Under the pieces are notes generated by a model. That model did no database searches. It had not been told where the DNA came from and was given only the letters and a program-made list of their open reading frames with translations. Below, one piece after another: positions 6,118 through 14,887 of a stretch of DNA of 64,000 nucleotides. Made by a program: the position numbers and the translations under genes. How positions within the stretch are numbered: the first letter of the stretch is position 1; the number at the start of each line of letters is the position of its first letter. Source of the stretch: SIG701 sp045539595 (GTDB taxonomy: Bacteria > Bacillota > Clostridia > Oscillospirales > CAG-272); NCBI GenBank assembly GCA_045539595.1, contig JAZQFQ010000092.1, positions 7,648-71,647 on the forward strand, given 5' to 3'.

Positions 6118-7713
6118 TTATACGAAGGCCACGGTCCAGCCCTTGGCCTGCGCCGCCGCGATGGCGGACGCGGACACCTCCGACTGGTGAAGGGCGGAGA
6201 AGGTCACGCTGTAGCCGTGGCCGCTCTCGTCCTTGATGTTGTTGAGGATGTAGTCGATGCTGGCCGCGTCCATCTTGGGGATATAGGTGTATGTGGTGCG
6301 GTCGGCGAAGTTCCAGGAGTTGTTACCGAGGTTGACGATGCGGACATCGGTGAGCTCCGGACAGTCGAAGAGATCCCCGGAGAGTGCGGCCTGCTGCTGG
6401 TCGTCGGCCGTGCAGCCGGCCAGGCTCACGGCGTTCATGTTGAGGCGCGGGCCGATGGATTGCAGGGCGTTGGCCTTGAAGAGGTGGCGGCAGTCCGCGG
6501 ATCCCCGTGTGCCGTCGAAGCGCGGGTAGATGGTATTGTACTCCGAATCCCGGCCCCAGGCGGTGACGTAGGGGATGGAGAGCAGCGCGTCGCAGCCGTC
6601 GAACATGTTATGCGCGGTGCGGATCGCGTCCCAGCGGAAGGCGCCCGTGATGGTGAGGGTCTCCAGTACTGCGCAGCCTTCGAACATGCCGGTCACGTCG
6701 TGGCAGACGAAGAGGCCGCCGAGGTTGAGGGTGAAGGTGCGGGTGGTCTTCATCATGGTGAACATCACCTGCGCCACCGAGGAGAAGTCCCCCCGGATGG
6801 TCACCTCCAGCGCGGCCGGAGTGTTGCGGAAGCCGAGGGTGTCGTACATCTGCTCCTTGGCTGCGTTGTATCGTGGTGCGAATATGCCCTCGGACTGGTA
6901 GGAGCCCCAGGGGTAGTCGGCGGCGACATAGGCGCCACCGGCGAAGGAGATGGCGAGGGACGGGATGGCCTTGACCGCCCAGAGCAGCGCGCCCCGCGGG
7001 GTGAAGTTGAGCTGCTGCCCGGTGTAGATGGCGGCGACCGCCTCGGAGCTCCAGCCGGCCGGGAGGGCTTCGTTCCAGACGATTATGCTGTTCTTGCCTT
7101 CGACCAGCTGCTTCTCATTCCGTGCCACTTCGGCGAGGTCGATTATCTGCTCCATCGTGTAGGGGCAGGTGTCAAGGATGGAGACGCAGTCTCCGTGCGC
7201 CCCCTCGATCTTGGAGGCGTAGCCCTCGTCGATGAGGTCCTGAACGTACTTCTCAACCACTACCGGAGGTGTCGGAGGGTCGGGAGGAGCTGGAGGGTCG
7301 AAATCATCCGGGCAGATCCAGTCGATGGGGACCTGGAGATTGACGGACGCGAAGACGCCCGCGCACTCGTCCAGGAAGCGCTGGCGGAAGGTCTGGGCGG
7401 TCCAGGATCCGTCGGGCAGGATGCCCCACTCCTCCAGGGTCCGGATGATGTTGCTGAGCGTCTGGATCCCGACGGACTGGATCTCCACCTCGTTGGCCAG
7501 GTCGGCGGTGAGCCGGTCGACGTAGAAGAAGGTGAAGACGAAGGTCTGCATCTCGTCGCCGATCTCGTGCTGGCCCTGGGTCCATGCGAAGACGCCGTAC
7601 CTGGCGTCGGGGAGGGTGTTGAGCCGGAAGATGTCGTTGGCGACGATCTGGTTGACGGACGGCTGCCGGAGGGCTGCCGCTTCGATGGCCTTGACGGTTT
7701 CCAGGAGAGTCAT
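6118..7713 (-). CDS. Tail fibre/receptor-binding protein with BspA-like repeats
   Basis: This 531-aa protein has three parts. Residues 1 to about 145 are a helical virion-attachment domain (MTLLETVKAIEAAALRQPSVNQIVANDIF). A proline linker (DDFDPPAPPDPPTPP) follows. From about 240 onward come BspA-type leucine-rich repeats with the pattern MFEGCAVLETLTI, MFDGCDALLSIPY and LFDCPELTDVRIV. BspA-like repeats mediate adhesion in gut Bacteroidota and their phages. It overlaps the connector gene by 1 nt. Host recognition is the likely role, with the N-terminal domain docking to the virion. Confidence 0.65.
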   Translation of the reverse strand: MTLLETVKAIEAAALRQPSVNQIVANDIFRLNTLPDARYGVFAWTQGQHEIGDEMQTFVFTFFYVDRLTADLANEVEIQSVGIQTLSNIIRTLEEWGILPDGSWTAQTFRQRFLDECAGVFASVNLQVPIDWICPDDFDPPAPPDPPTPPVVVEKYVQDLIDEGYASKIEGAHGDCVSILDTCPYTMEQIIDLAEVARNEKQLVEGKNSIIVWNEALPAGWSSEAVAAIYTGQQLNFTPRGALLWAVKAIPSLAISFAGGAYVAADYPWGSYQSEGIFAPRYNAAKEQMYDTLGFRNTPAALEVTIRGDFSSVAQVMFTMMKTTRTFTLNLGGLFVCHDVTGMFEGCAVLETLTITGAFRWDAIRTAHNMFDGCDALLSIPYVTAWGRDSEYNTIYPRFDGTRGSADCRHLFKANALQSIGPRLNMNAVSLAGCTADDQQQAALSGDLFDCPELTDVRIVNLGNNSWNFADRTTYTYIPKMDAASIDYILNNIKDESGHGYSVTFSALHQSEVSASAIAAAQAKGWTVAFV

Positions 7714-8282
7714 CAGCAGCAGCCCCCTCCCCCGGGCAGGCGGCGGCCGCGGGGACCGCCGAGCCAGATGCCGCAGCTGGCGGAGCTGCGGAGGTTCGCC
7801 TCCATGGCCGCGCAGTCACACGCCCGGAGCTCCGGGAAGGCCGTGCGGTTCTGGAGGATCCAGCGCTGCAGGTCGCGGCAGCAGCCGTCGGCCTTGCTCT
7901 GGTAGTAGAACTGCTGCTTGGCCACCTCCTCCTGGGGGGCGACCGTCAGGTTCTCGTCGTTGGACTTGGCGAGGCCGAAGTTTCCGATCTTCCAGGTGAG
8001 CTTCGGGAGCAGCAGGGCGATGGCCGTGTATGCCAGGAAATACTGCGCCCGGTCGAGGAGGTCCTTGTAGGCCGCGTATTCCTCGTCGTTGATGGGAACG
8101 ACGCCGCCGGACGGCGTGGCCAGCTCCTTGAGTTTCGCCAGCAGGCAGTCGCCCACGACGCCGCGCAGCCCGATCTCCTGGGCCTCGCGGATGGAGGGCT
8201 GGAGGAACTTGCCGGCGACGTTGTCGGAGATGTTGCTGACGCCCTTGACGAAGGTTTCGGAAGTGAGGAGGATTTCTGCCAT
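7713..8282 (-). CDS. Head-tail connector-like protein (DUF6712-like)
   Basis: This 189-aa helical protein begins MAEILLTSETFVKGVSNISDNVAGKFLQPSIREAQEIGLRGVVGD. Similar proteins follow the portal gene in Bacteroidota phages and resemble head-tail connectors. A Cys-rich stretch (DGCCRDLQRW, ELRACDCAAME) lies near the C-terminus, and the tail ends GGGGCC. It is 12 nt downstream of the portal gene. Confidence 0.55.
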   Translation of the reverse strand: MAEILLTSETFVKGVSNISDNVAGKFLQPSIREAQEIGLRGVVGDCLLAKLKELATPSGGVVPINDEEYAAYKDLLDRAQYFLAYTAIALLLPKLTWKIGNFGLAKSNDENLTVAPQEEVAKQQFYYQSKADGCCRDLQRWILQNRTAFPELRACDCAAMEANLRSSASCGIWLGGPRGRRLPGGGGCC

Positions 8283-8294
8283 GGCTGTGCGGTT

Positions 8295-9449
8295 TTAGTT
8301 GACGTTTGCCTCCGTGGAGCCTTCCAGGGAGAAGGGCACGATGGTGAAGGCGGCGGTGCCGTAGATCTTCGTGAAGGCGTCCAGGATCTTGCGCTGCATG
8401 GGCCGGATCTGCGTCCGGTTGAAGAGCTTGAAGGCGGACTCGTACTCCTCGGAGCTGAAGCCCAGCGACTCGGTCGGGATGCCGAAGAGGTTGGGGTTGG
8501 CGCGGAAGGCCGTGAAGATGGCCTGGCGGCTGCGCTTGGCCAGCGCGTCGTAGCGGGCGCCGAAGTCCTCCACCTTGGGGACCTCGATGGTCGCGGCGTT
8601 CTCCTTGTCGGGGTTGAAGCTGACCATGATGCGGCCCGCGTTGAAGTGTCCGCCGAATTTCTCATTTATGCCCCGCTCGATCTCTTCCTTCTCGGCGTCC
8701 TCCGGGACCCCGTTGTTCATGTTGACGATGGCGGAGGCGACGAAGCCGTTTTCCAGGTTGTTGAGGTGGAAGTCGTCGATGCAGCGCTCGATCTCGCAGG
8801 CCTTGACGGCCGCGGCGAAGGGGCTGCGGGGGTAGACCTTGCCGGGGCGGACCTTGACGTAGAGGACGGAGGAGACGAGCTCGTTGCGCTGCTCGTCGGT
8901 GAGGGAGGCCCACTTCTCCTTGACGGAGGCCATGAAGGCGGGCATCTGCTCGGCGTCCGGGCGGGAGGTGCCCCACTTCTCGGAATACCAGAAGACGGTG
9001 TTGTCCTTGTTGGTGCGGAGGTCCTTGAGGTCGATGGCGTAGAGCTCGGCCACGCCGCCGACCTTGTTGCGGACGACCTCGATGGCGAAGCCGCCGTAGG
9101 TCCAGGCGTTGCGGGCCAGCTCCTTGACGAGCTCGAGGGCGGTCTGGCCGGACTTGTTGACGACGCGGTCGCGCTCGCCGTTTACCAGGACGTCGTCGCC
9201 GGCGGTGTAGTCGGTGCAGCCCTCGATCACGGTGCCGAGGGTGGTGACGGTGTCGGCCAGCTCGGCGAGGTAGCCGGGATAGAGGTCGCGGTCGCCCCAG
9301 CGGTAGCGGTCGGTGGCGCCCACCTTCGACTCCGTCGGGGCCACGATGGTCGTCTCGACGTACTGGTCGATGGCGGCGAAGGTCACGGCCGTCCTGGACT
9401 CAGAGGACCTGGGGGCGGTCGTGGCGGGTTTCATTTCCGTATTGCTCAT
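8295..9449 (-). CDS. Portal protein (phage A)
   Basis: This 384-aa protein forms the dodecameric gate for DNA entry and tail attachment. It has the typical mixed portal fold: an N-terminal region with RYRWGDRDLYPGYLAEL, a central wing (VYPRSPFAAAVKACEIERCIDDFHLNNLENGF) and the C-terminal signature NPNLFGIPTESLGFSSEEY followed by RTQIRPMQRKILDAF. Its start lies inside the end of the 9,400-9,780 gene (50-nt overlap), which implies translational coupling. Confidence 0.85.
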   Translation of the reverse strand: MSNTEMKPATTAPRSSESRTAVTFAAIDQYVETTIVAPTESKVGATDRYRWGDRDLYPGYLAELADTVTTLGTVIEGCTDYTAGDDVLVNGERDRVVNKSGQTALELVKELARNAWTYGGFAIEVVRNKVGGVAELYAIDLKDLRTNKDNTVFWYSEKWGTSRPDAEQMPAFMASVKEKWASLTDEQRNELVSSVLYVKVRPGKVYPRSPFAAAVKACEIERCIDDFHLNNLENGFVASAIVNMNNGVPEDAEKEEIERGINEKFGGHFNAGRIMVSFNPDKENAATIEVPKVEDFGARYDALAKRSRQAIFTAFRANPNLFGIPTESLGFSSEEYESAFKLFNRTQIRPMQRKILDAFTKIYGTAAFTIVPFSLEGSTEANVN

Positions 9450-9780
9450 ATTGGATCGTTTTTTCGTATTGCTCCCGCGGGACGGCGTAATCGCCGACGA
9501 TGAGCAGGCCCTCGCTCAGGACCTTGCCGTCCTCGCCCAGCCGCAGGATGTAGGTGTACTCCCCGGCGGCCATGCCGTCCGGAAGGGTCCAGCCCTCGAA
9601 GCGGCGGAAGAAGTAGAGGGGCGTCACTCCGTCAGGCTCCCACTCCAGGGTGACGGTGGTGAGGTTGACGTTGCTCCGGACCTCCAGCCTGGGGGCGGGA
9701 TCCCCGTCCGCCGGGATGTAGCCGGAGGCGTTGGGGATGTAGATGTCGAGGGCTTCCGCCGTGATGGGCCAGTAGATCAT
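9400..9780 (-). CDS. Small beta-rich virion-associated protein
   Basis: This 126-aa protein starts MIYWPITAEALDIYIPNASGYIPADGDPAPRLEV. It looks like one immunoglobulin-like or decoration-type domain, with the C-terminal GDYAVPREQYEKTIQYEQYG overlapping the portal start. It is the first gene of an operon headed by the conserved GGTATTTCCCGGAAAA element. A role with the head is likely from context; the family is not recognised. Confidence 0.6.
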   Translation of the reverse strand: MIYWPITAEALDIYIPNASGYIPADGDPAPRLEVRSNVNLTTVTLEWEPDGVTPLYFFRRFEGWTLPDGMAAGEYTYILRLGEDGKVLSEGLLIVGDYAVPREQYEKTIQYEQYGNETRHDRPQVL

Positions 9781-9790
9781 GCCGTTCTTC

Positions 9791-9826
9791 TTTTCCGGGA
9801 AATACCCAGCGGTCGGAATTTGTTAA
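9791..9826 (-). promoter_or_regulatory. Conserved bipartite late-promoter element, copy 1
   Basis: Read on the minus strand: TTAACA (9821-9826), 14 nt, GGTATTTCCCGGAAAA (9791-9806), then 10 nt to the ATG of the 9,780 gene. The same two boxes with exactly the same 14-nt spacing occur at 13,051-13,086 and 18,540-18,575. A terminator-like stem lies just upstream. Confidence 0.6.
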
Positions 9827-9906
9827 AAAGGGCGATTTCGCGGCCTTGAAGGTCCGGGTGGTCCGGATGCCCGGCCGGGCGGTTCGCGCGTCTCCTGGGG
9901 GCGCAG

Positions 9907-9941
9907 GAAACGCAAAGGCGCGGCCCAAGCGGGTCGCGCCT
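9907..9941 (-). terminator. Leftward terminator-like hairpin
   Basis: On the minus strand AGGCGCG (9935-9941) pairs with CGCGCCT (9916-9922), followed by TTGCGTTT. It lies 26 nt past the stop of the 9,967-10,491 gene and ahead of the late-promoter element, so it separates two transcription units. Confidence 0.45.
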
Positions 9942-9966
9942 CGGTGCGGTTGCAGGTCTGGGGCCG

Positions 9967-10491
9967 TTAGTTTACCGGTGCCTGGTAGGAGAGCAGGCCG
10001 TCGATGATGGAGGCGTCGACCTCGTAGGGCAGCTCGAGCGAGTTGTCCTCCAGGGTGATGCCGTAGCCGTTGCGGTCCGTGCGGACCGTGCCGGTGCCGG
10101 CGTCCCCGGTGTTGAGCTCCAGCGGGTTGTCCTTGCCGAGATACCAGTACTTGCCGTTGGCGTCCTCGACGATGGCCACGGCGTCGGCCTGGGCGAGCGC
10201 CATGACCGCGATCCGCTTGCTGGTCTCCATGCGGGAGAAGACCATGGCCAGCAGGGTCTGGACGTACTTCGCGCCTCCGTCGCCGATCTGCCAGGTGCTG
10301 GCGAAGTTGGCCGTCTGCGGGCGGAAGTTGAACTCGACGAAGGCCGCGCTCTTCGTGATGGCGGTGATGATGTTGTCCGTGACCGTCACGCTGGTGACGT
10401 CCGCGGCGTTGGCCGCCAGGACTCTCTTCACGCCGCCCAGATTGACGGCGCAGTCCTTGGCGATGCCTATGAGGGTTTGAGAGCAGGGCAT
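9967..10491 (-). CDS. Putative virion structural protein, 174 aa
   Basis: The protein begins MPCSQTLIGIAKDCAVNLGGVKRVLAANAADV and is beta-rich (VTSVTVTDNIITAITKSAAFVEFNFRP), with a DANGKYWYLGKDNP loop. This suits a tail-tube or minor virion subunit of Bacteroidota siphoviruses. It follows the major capsid gene. Tail tube is the best guess because no other tube candidate is present, but the family is not proven. Confidence 0.55.
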   Translation of the reverse strand: MPCSQTLIGIAKDCAVNLGGVKRVLAANAADVTSVTVTDNIITAITKSAAFVEFNFRPQTANFASTWQIGDGGAKYVQTLLAMVFSRMETSKRIAVMALAQADAVAIVEDANGKYWYLGKDNPLELNTGDAGTGTVRTDRNGYGITLEDNSLELPYEVDASIIDGLLSYQAPVN

Positions 10492-10516
10492 ATTGCTTGG
10501 TTTTTGTCGTTACAAT

Positions 10517-10543
10517 CGAAAGAAGGACGGGCGCGGGCCCGCC
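10517..10543 (-). terminator. Weak GC hairpin after the capsid gene
   Basis: On the minus strand GGGCG and CGCCC enclose a 6-nt loop and are followed by GTCCTTCTTT. It lies just downstream of the major capsid gene. The stem is short, so it may only attenuate transcription. Confidence 0.3.
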
Positions 10544-10568
10544 CTTCGGGATGGATTCGGTGGCGCGA

Positions 10569-11573
10569 TTAGGTGTGGTCCTGGGTGACGTCGGAGGCGC
10601 AGACGCAGCTGGCGATGTTGGCGACGGCCTGGGCGAGGGACTCGGAGGCGGCGACGCTCTGAGGCTCGGCGGCGAGGACCACGCGGTCAGGGAAGGCGAT
10701 CTGCACACCCGCGGCCCAGCGGACCTTGATCAGGAAGACCTCGTCCTTCTCGTCGTAGGTGATGGAGAAGTCCTCCATGTCGGACTCGAGGTCGGTGCCG
10801 AAATAGAGGTTGCGGTCGTAGGTGGCCAGGGCATAGCCGGACTCGGCCAGGCCCTCGACGCGCACGACGCGCACGTTGGTGCCGGGGACGATCCACTCGG
10901 TCGGGGCCTCGTTCTGGGGGCCGCTGTAGTGGAAGAGGTTGGCGTTGACCAGCTCGAGCAGGTAGCCCTCGAAGGCTTCCGGGCTGAGGTTGATGACGGC
11001 GCCGCGCTTGCGGGCAGCGGTCGGGATCACGGCCAGGACCTGGGCGACGAAGCCGCTCCAGGTGGTGGCGGTGATCGTCGGCGTGACGGTGTCGGCCTCG
11101 GCGCCGGCGATCTTCAGCAGGCCGTCGAAGTTGGCGAGGTTGGCGTCCTGGCTGTCGGTGTCGCCCTGCCAGATGGCCTTCTCCATGGCCTCGCGGATGA
11201 AGGCCACGATGGCCTCGGTGATCTCCTGCTCGAAGGGCAGGGGCTGCTCACCGGCACGGGTGCGGATGAGGTACTCGGCGAAGGTGCCGCGGAGCTTGTC
11301 CGGGCAGACGTCCATGTTGATCTTGATGACCGCCACGTTGAGGTCGCGGTCGGTGAGCTCGAAGTCGCCCTGCGGGGTGAAGCCGCAGCCGGCGCCCGGC
11401 TGGAGGACCGGGGTCACGTCGAGGTAGTTCAGCACGGCGGACTTCTTGATGCCCGTCTGCTTCGCCATGCGGTTGATGGTCGGGCCCTGGATAGCGACCT
11501 GGTCGATCAGGACCTCACGGTTCTCCTTCACATAGGCGGGAAGTTCCGTGACGATGAAATTGTTGGTAGCCAT
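10569..11573 (-). CDS. Major capsid protein (phage A)
   Basis: This 334-aa protein begins MATNNFIVTELPAYVKENREVLIDQVAIQGPTINRMAKQTGIKKS. The length, N-terminal helix, long central helix (ITEAIVAFIREAMEKAIWQGD) and C-terminal beta domain (EDFSITYDEKDEVFLIKVRWAAGVQIAFPDRVV) fit an HK97-fold coat subunit of Bacteroidota phages. It lies directly after the protease/scaffold gene, the canonical order. The capsid cluster here is downstream of the tail genes, not upstream. Confidence 0.85.
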   Translation of the reverse strand: MATNNFIVTELPAYVKENREVLIDQVAIQGPTINRMAKQTGIKKSAVLNYLDVTPVLQPGAGCGFTPQGDFELTDRDLNVAVIKINMDVCPDKLRGTFAEYLIRTRAGEQPLPFEQEITEAIVAFIREAMEKAIWQGDTDSQDANLANFDGLLKIAGAEADTVTPTITATTWSGFVAQVLAVIPTAARKRGAVINLSPEAFEGYLLELVNANLFHYSGPQNEAPTEWIVPGTNVRVVRVEGLAESGYALATYDRNLYFGTDLESDMEDFSITYDEKDEVFLIKVRWAAGVQIAFPDRVVLAAEPQSVAASESLAQAVANIASCVCASDVTQDHT

Positions 11574-11591
11574 AATTGCTGAGGGATTTGA

Positions 11592-13040
11592 TTATTTGCG
11601 GATTCTGGCCAGGCGGTCGAGGCCCCGGTCGCCGGTGGTACCGGACAGCAGGGCGCCGCCCTCCTTGGCGTTGTACTTCTCCCGGACGGGCTTGCCGGCG
11701 GGTTCTTTCTCAAGCTCGGCGACGCGGGCCTGGAGCTTGTCGACCTGGGCCTTGAGCTCGGTCGCGGTCTGGACGGCCTGCTCGAACTCCTCCTCGGAGG
11801 GGCGCTCCTCCTCGGCGGCCGGAGCCTTGAAGGCCGCGGCGTCGTCGAAGTCCATGGGGACGAAGGCCATGCGGCAGTCGACTGGGTCGGAGGCCTTGGC
11901 GTTGCCTTCCTCGTCCCAGGTGATGGCGTAGCGGACGAACTTGTCCTGCCAGCCGGTCTCCTCGGAGTAGTAGGCCCAGACGGCGAAGTCGTCGCCGGCG
12001 CTGGCCAGGTAGCCGTAGTCGTCCTCGCGGTTGCCGCGCTCGGCGCGGATGGCGTCCACGATCTTGCGCATCTTCTCGTCGTAGGACTCCTCGAAGCGGG
12101 CGGAGCGCTGGCGGGCCATCTGCTCGGCATCGTCGCCGCCTTCACCTTCGCCCTCGCCTTCAGAGGCGACCTCCGCTTCCGGGTCCCGGATCTCGGAGAC
12201 CGCGCCGTCCACGACGACGATGGTCTTGTTGTCGGCCGTCACATATTCGCCGTCCTCGGCTTCCTTGCGGCTGCCGTCTTCGTTGTCGACGTAGACGCGG
12301 TCCCCAGCCTTGAGGTCCTCGTCGCCGTCCCATTGCAGGACCCCCTTGTCGGTGGTCACGCGGCCGAAGCGCGCCAGAAGAGCTGCGAGCCCGGCCCTGA
12401 TTTGAGAGAGTTTGCTCATACTATTGCAAGTGTTGAAAATGCGGTGCAGCAGCGCCACGCAGTCCTCCGCCTCGCGGTCCTCGGCCCGCATGGTGTCGCC
12501 CGCCGGGATGAGGGTGTAGAAGATCTCCACCGAGAAGCCCTTGAAGGTGCCGGCCTTGATCTCGTCCCAGACCTCGTCGTTGGTGACGTGGTACTCGGCG
12601 AAGAGGGAGCCGTCCGCGATGTCGTCGAAGCCTTCCGGGGCGATGCCGGCGGCGGTGTCCTTGATGAAGTACTGGACCATCTGGACGTCGTCGACCTCCT
12701 TGCCGTCGTGGGCGGTGTCGACGCGGTTCTGGAAGCCGTCGGCCAGGTACTTCTCGGCGAGCTGCCGGATGGCCTCCTTGCCGAAGGTGACGTAGTAGCC
12801 GGGATCCTGGGGATTGTCGCGGCGGTAGATGGGCCAGTCGGCCCGGAGGACCACGCCCCGGACCAGGTGACGGTCCTCATCCTGGACGGCGTAGAGGACC
12901 GGCGCCTTCCCGGCCTCCTTGCGGAAGACGTCGAAGTTGGACTGCACGGCGGGGTCGTCGACCAGGGAGACACGCACGACGCCGTCACCCTCGGAGGCGA
13001 GGGCGACGCGGTAGAGCGGGAGTCCGTTGAAGGTGATCAT
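11592..13040 (-). CDS. Prohead protease (XkdF-like) fused to scaffold
   Basis: This 482-aa protein joins a serine protease of the XkdF/S78-like group (about residues 1-185) to an acidic scaffold. Candidate catalytic residues are His in DTAHDGKEVDD and Ser in KGFSVEIFY. The middle (EVASEGEGEGEGGDDAEQ) is a disordered acidic linker. The C-terminus (ELKAQVDKLQARVAELEKE) is a coiled coil typical of scaffolds. It matures the prohead and precedes the coat gene. The late-promoter element lies 11 nt upstream of its ATG. Confidence 0.8.
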   Translation of the reverse strand: MITFNGLPLYRVALASEGDGVVRVSLVDDPAVQSNFDVFRKEAGKAPVLYAVQDEDRHLVRGVVLRADWPIYRRDNPQDPGYYVTFGKEAIRQLAEKYLADGFQNRVDTAHDGKEVDDVQMVQYFIKDTAAGIAPEGFDDIADGSLFAEYHVTNDEVWDEIKAGTFKGFSVEIFYTLIPAGDTMRAEDREAEDCVALLHRIFNTCNSMSKLSQIRAGLAALLARFGRVTTDKGVLQWDGDEDLKAGDRVYVDNEDGSRKEAEDGEYVTADNKTIVVVDGAVSEIRDPEAEVASEGEGEGEGGDDAEQMARQRSARFEESYDEKMRKIVDAIRAERGNREDDYGYLASAGDDFAVWAYYSEETGWQDKFVRYAITWDEEGNAKASDPVDCRMAFVPMDFDDAAAFKAPAAEEERPSEEEFEQAVQTATELKAQVDKLQARVAELEKEPAGKPVREKYNAKEGGALLSGTTGDRGLDRLARIRK

Positions 13041-13050
13041 GTGCGGCGCT

Positions 13051-13086
13051 TTTTCCGGGAAATACCGAAACGGCCGCGGCTGTTAA
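13051..13086 (-). promoter_or_regulatory. Conserved bipartite late-promoter element, copy 2
   Basis: Minus strand: TTAACA (13081-13086), 14 nt, GGTATTTCCCGGAAAA (13051-13066), 10 nt to the protease ATG. It fills the 48-nt gap between the tape-measure stop and the protease start, so it restarts transcription at the capsid cluster. Confidence 0.6.
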
Positions 13087-13088
13087 TT

Positions 13089-14885
13089 TTACCAGGCTGT
13101 CTCGGCCACGCGGACGCGGGCGGAGTCCCGCTCCGCCTGGAGGTCGGAGGCCAGGATGTAGACCCGGGATGGGGACGCCATGCGGTTGAGGCGCTCCTCC
13201 TCGCTGCGGCCGGTGATGTTGCGCACCTGCGCGAAGGAGGGCTGCACCACCGGGGCCGGGGCCAGCTGCTGGGCGGCGCCGGAGTCCCCCACCTTGACGG
13301 CGTTGATGCTCCGGATCTGGGCGTAGCCGGCGGCCAGCACGGCGGCGGCGTTGGCGGCCGCGGCCGGGATGGCGAATGGCTGCCCCGCAAAGGCCTTGAT
13401 CGTGCCCATATAGGCGGAGACCGCGCCGGAGATGGTGTCGATGATGGCGGAGGCGGTCCGGAGGGCCTTGGCCTTCTGGGCGGCGGCCTCGTCGGCCTCG
13501 CTATTCTCGTCGTAGAGGTCGGCGATGGATCCCAGGATGGAGGACGTCGCGCCGGCCAGCTGCTGGAGGCCGTCGATGCGGGCCTTGTTCATCTTCTCGC
13601 GCTCTTCCTGGGCCTTGCGCTCCGCCTCGATCTCGGCCCATTGCGCGGCCTCCATCTCGTCGAGCCAGGTCTGCAGCTCCCCGGTGATGGCCTTTGTCTC
13701 GTCGTCGACCATCTTGGCCGTCTCCCCGGTCCATTGGGCGACCATGTCCTCGCGGGCCTTGATGGCCTTCTGCAGGTCGTCCCACTTCGGCAGGAGCTCC
13801 TTGTTGACCTCGTCCCCCACCTCCTTGGCGGCGGAGGCTGCGCTGCGCTTGCTGGAGCGGAGACCGGCGGCAAATTCCTCGCCCACCTTCTTGCCCGCCT
13901 CGAAGTTGCCCTTGAAGTCGAAGCCGTTGCGGAAGTTGTCGCCGATGTCCTTGACGGCCTGCTTCGCCGTCTGCGCGGCCTCCTTGAACTGGCCCTTGAA
14001 GACCTGGGAGAAGACGTTGCCCAGGGCCTTCGCTCCGTCGATGGTGTTGCGGATCGGGGTGAGGATGAACTGGAGGATCGCGTTGCCGACGCCCACCGCC
14101 CCGGAGACGATGTTCTTGAACTCGATGCCGGACTTCTCGCCCAGCTCGAGGACGTAGTCCACGGCCTTGCTGAAGAGCCCGGCGATCTTCTCCAGGACTC
14201 CCTGGAAGAAGTCGAACACCGGCTGCAGGGCGTCCATCACCTTCTTCACGGCGTCGAGGGCCGTCTTGTTATCCTTGAGCCCGGCGGTGATCTGGTTGAT
14301 GAGCGGGGCCAGCAGGGCCACGATGCCGAGGATGGGGTTCTTCGACATGAGGCCCATGGTCTTCGTGATATTGTCCAGCCCGCTGCGGATGAGGCCGAGG
14401 GATTGCGGCATATCCTCGATTATCTTCTTGTTCGCTGCGTAGATCTGGTTGAAGTAATCCCCCACATTGCGCCCGAATTTGCCGCGGGCGGCGTCCATCT
14501 TCTTGAGCTGATTGTTGATGGCCTTGATCTGCTCGCCGAGCTGGGCGCGCTTGGCTGCGTCCTCGGTGGCGCGGAACTGCTGGTCGAGCTCGGCCATCTG
14601 CTTGACGAGCGCGTTGTAGGACGTGCCGAGCCCCTTGGCGGCGCGGGCGGTGGCGGAGAATGTGTCGCCCTGGCCGTCGCCTTCCACGGTCGTGGCGTGC
14701 ATGGCGTTCTTTAGGGCGGCCTGCTGGACCTGCAGCTGGCTGAGGGTGTCGGCGTATTCCTTCGAGCCGATGTCCATCGTCTCGAGGTTCTCCTTGAGGG
14801 CCTTGATGGACTCCCGGAGGTCGGCGATGCTTTTGACGGCCGCGCCGGTGTCGGCCCTGAATATGGTGATAGTCTCTTCTGCCAT
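13089..14885 (-). CDS. Tail tape measure protein (phage A)
   Basis: This 598-aa, mostly helical protein begins MAEETITIFRADTGAAVKSIADLRESIKALKENLETM. Typical features are the N-terminal coiled coil (YADTLSQLQVQQAALKNAM), hydrophobic helices (NPILGIVALLAPLINQITAGL and the Ala-rich FAIPAAAANAAAVLAAGYAQI), and a long charged helix (MEAAQWAEIEAERKAQEER). The length would set a fairly short tail. It lies between the tail-tip gene and the protease gene. Confidence 0.8.
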   Translation of the reverse strand: MAEETITIFRADTGAAVKSIADLRESIKALKENLETMDIGSKEYADTLSQLQVQQAALKNAMHATTVEGDGQGDTFSATARAAKGLGTSYNALVKQMAELDQQFRATEDAAKRAQLGEQIKAINNQLKKMDAARGKFGRNVGDYFNQIYAANKKIIEDMPQSLGLIRSGLDNITKTMGLMSKNPILGIVALLAPLINQITAGLKDNKTALDAVKKVMDALQPVFDFFQGVLEKIAGLFSKAVDYVLELGEKSGIEFKNIVSGAVGVGNAILQFILTPIRNTIDGAKALGNVFSQVFKGQFKEAAQTAKQAVKDIGDNFRNGFDFKGNFEAGKKVGEEFAAGLRSSKRSAASAAKEVGDEVNKELLPKWDDLQKAIKAREDMVAQWTGETAKMVDDETKAITGELQTWLDEMEAAQWAEIEAERKAQEEREKMNKARIDGLQQLAGATSSILGSIADLYDENSEADEAAAQKAKALRTASAIIDTISGAVSAYMGTIKAFAGQPFAIPAAAANAAAVLAAGYAQIRSINAVKVGDSGAAQQLAPAPVVQPSFAQVRNITGRSEEERLNRMASPSRVYILASDLQAERDSARVRVAETAW

Positions 14886-14887
14886 GG

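Noticed and set aside
5306..7713. Diversity-generating retroelement at the fibre genes
   Set aside because: No reverse transcriptase or template/variable repeat pair is present in the window.
6187..7905. A 572-aa open frame on the plus strand
   Set aside because: It is the exact antisense of the fibre gene, with repetitive Val/Gly/Glu composition typical of mirror frames in GC-rich DNA and no family character.
12333..14714. A 793-aa open frame on the plus strand
   Set aside because: It lies antisense to the tape measure and protease genes and shows only compositional bias (Leu/Gly/Asp/Val); no start signal or domain.
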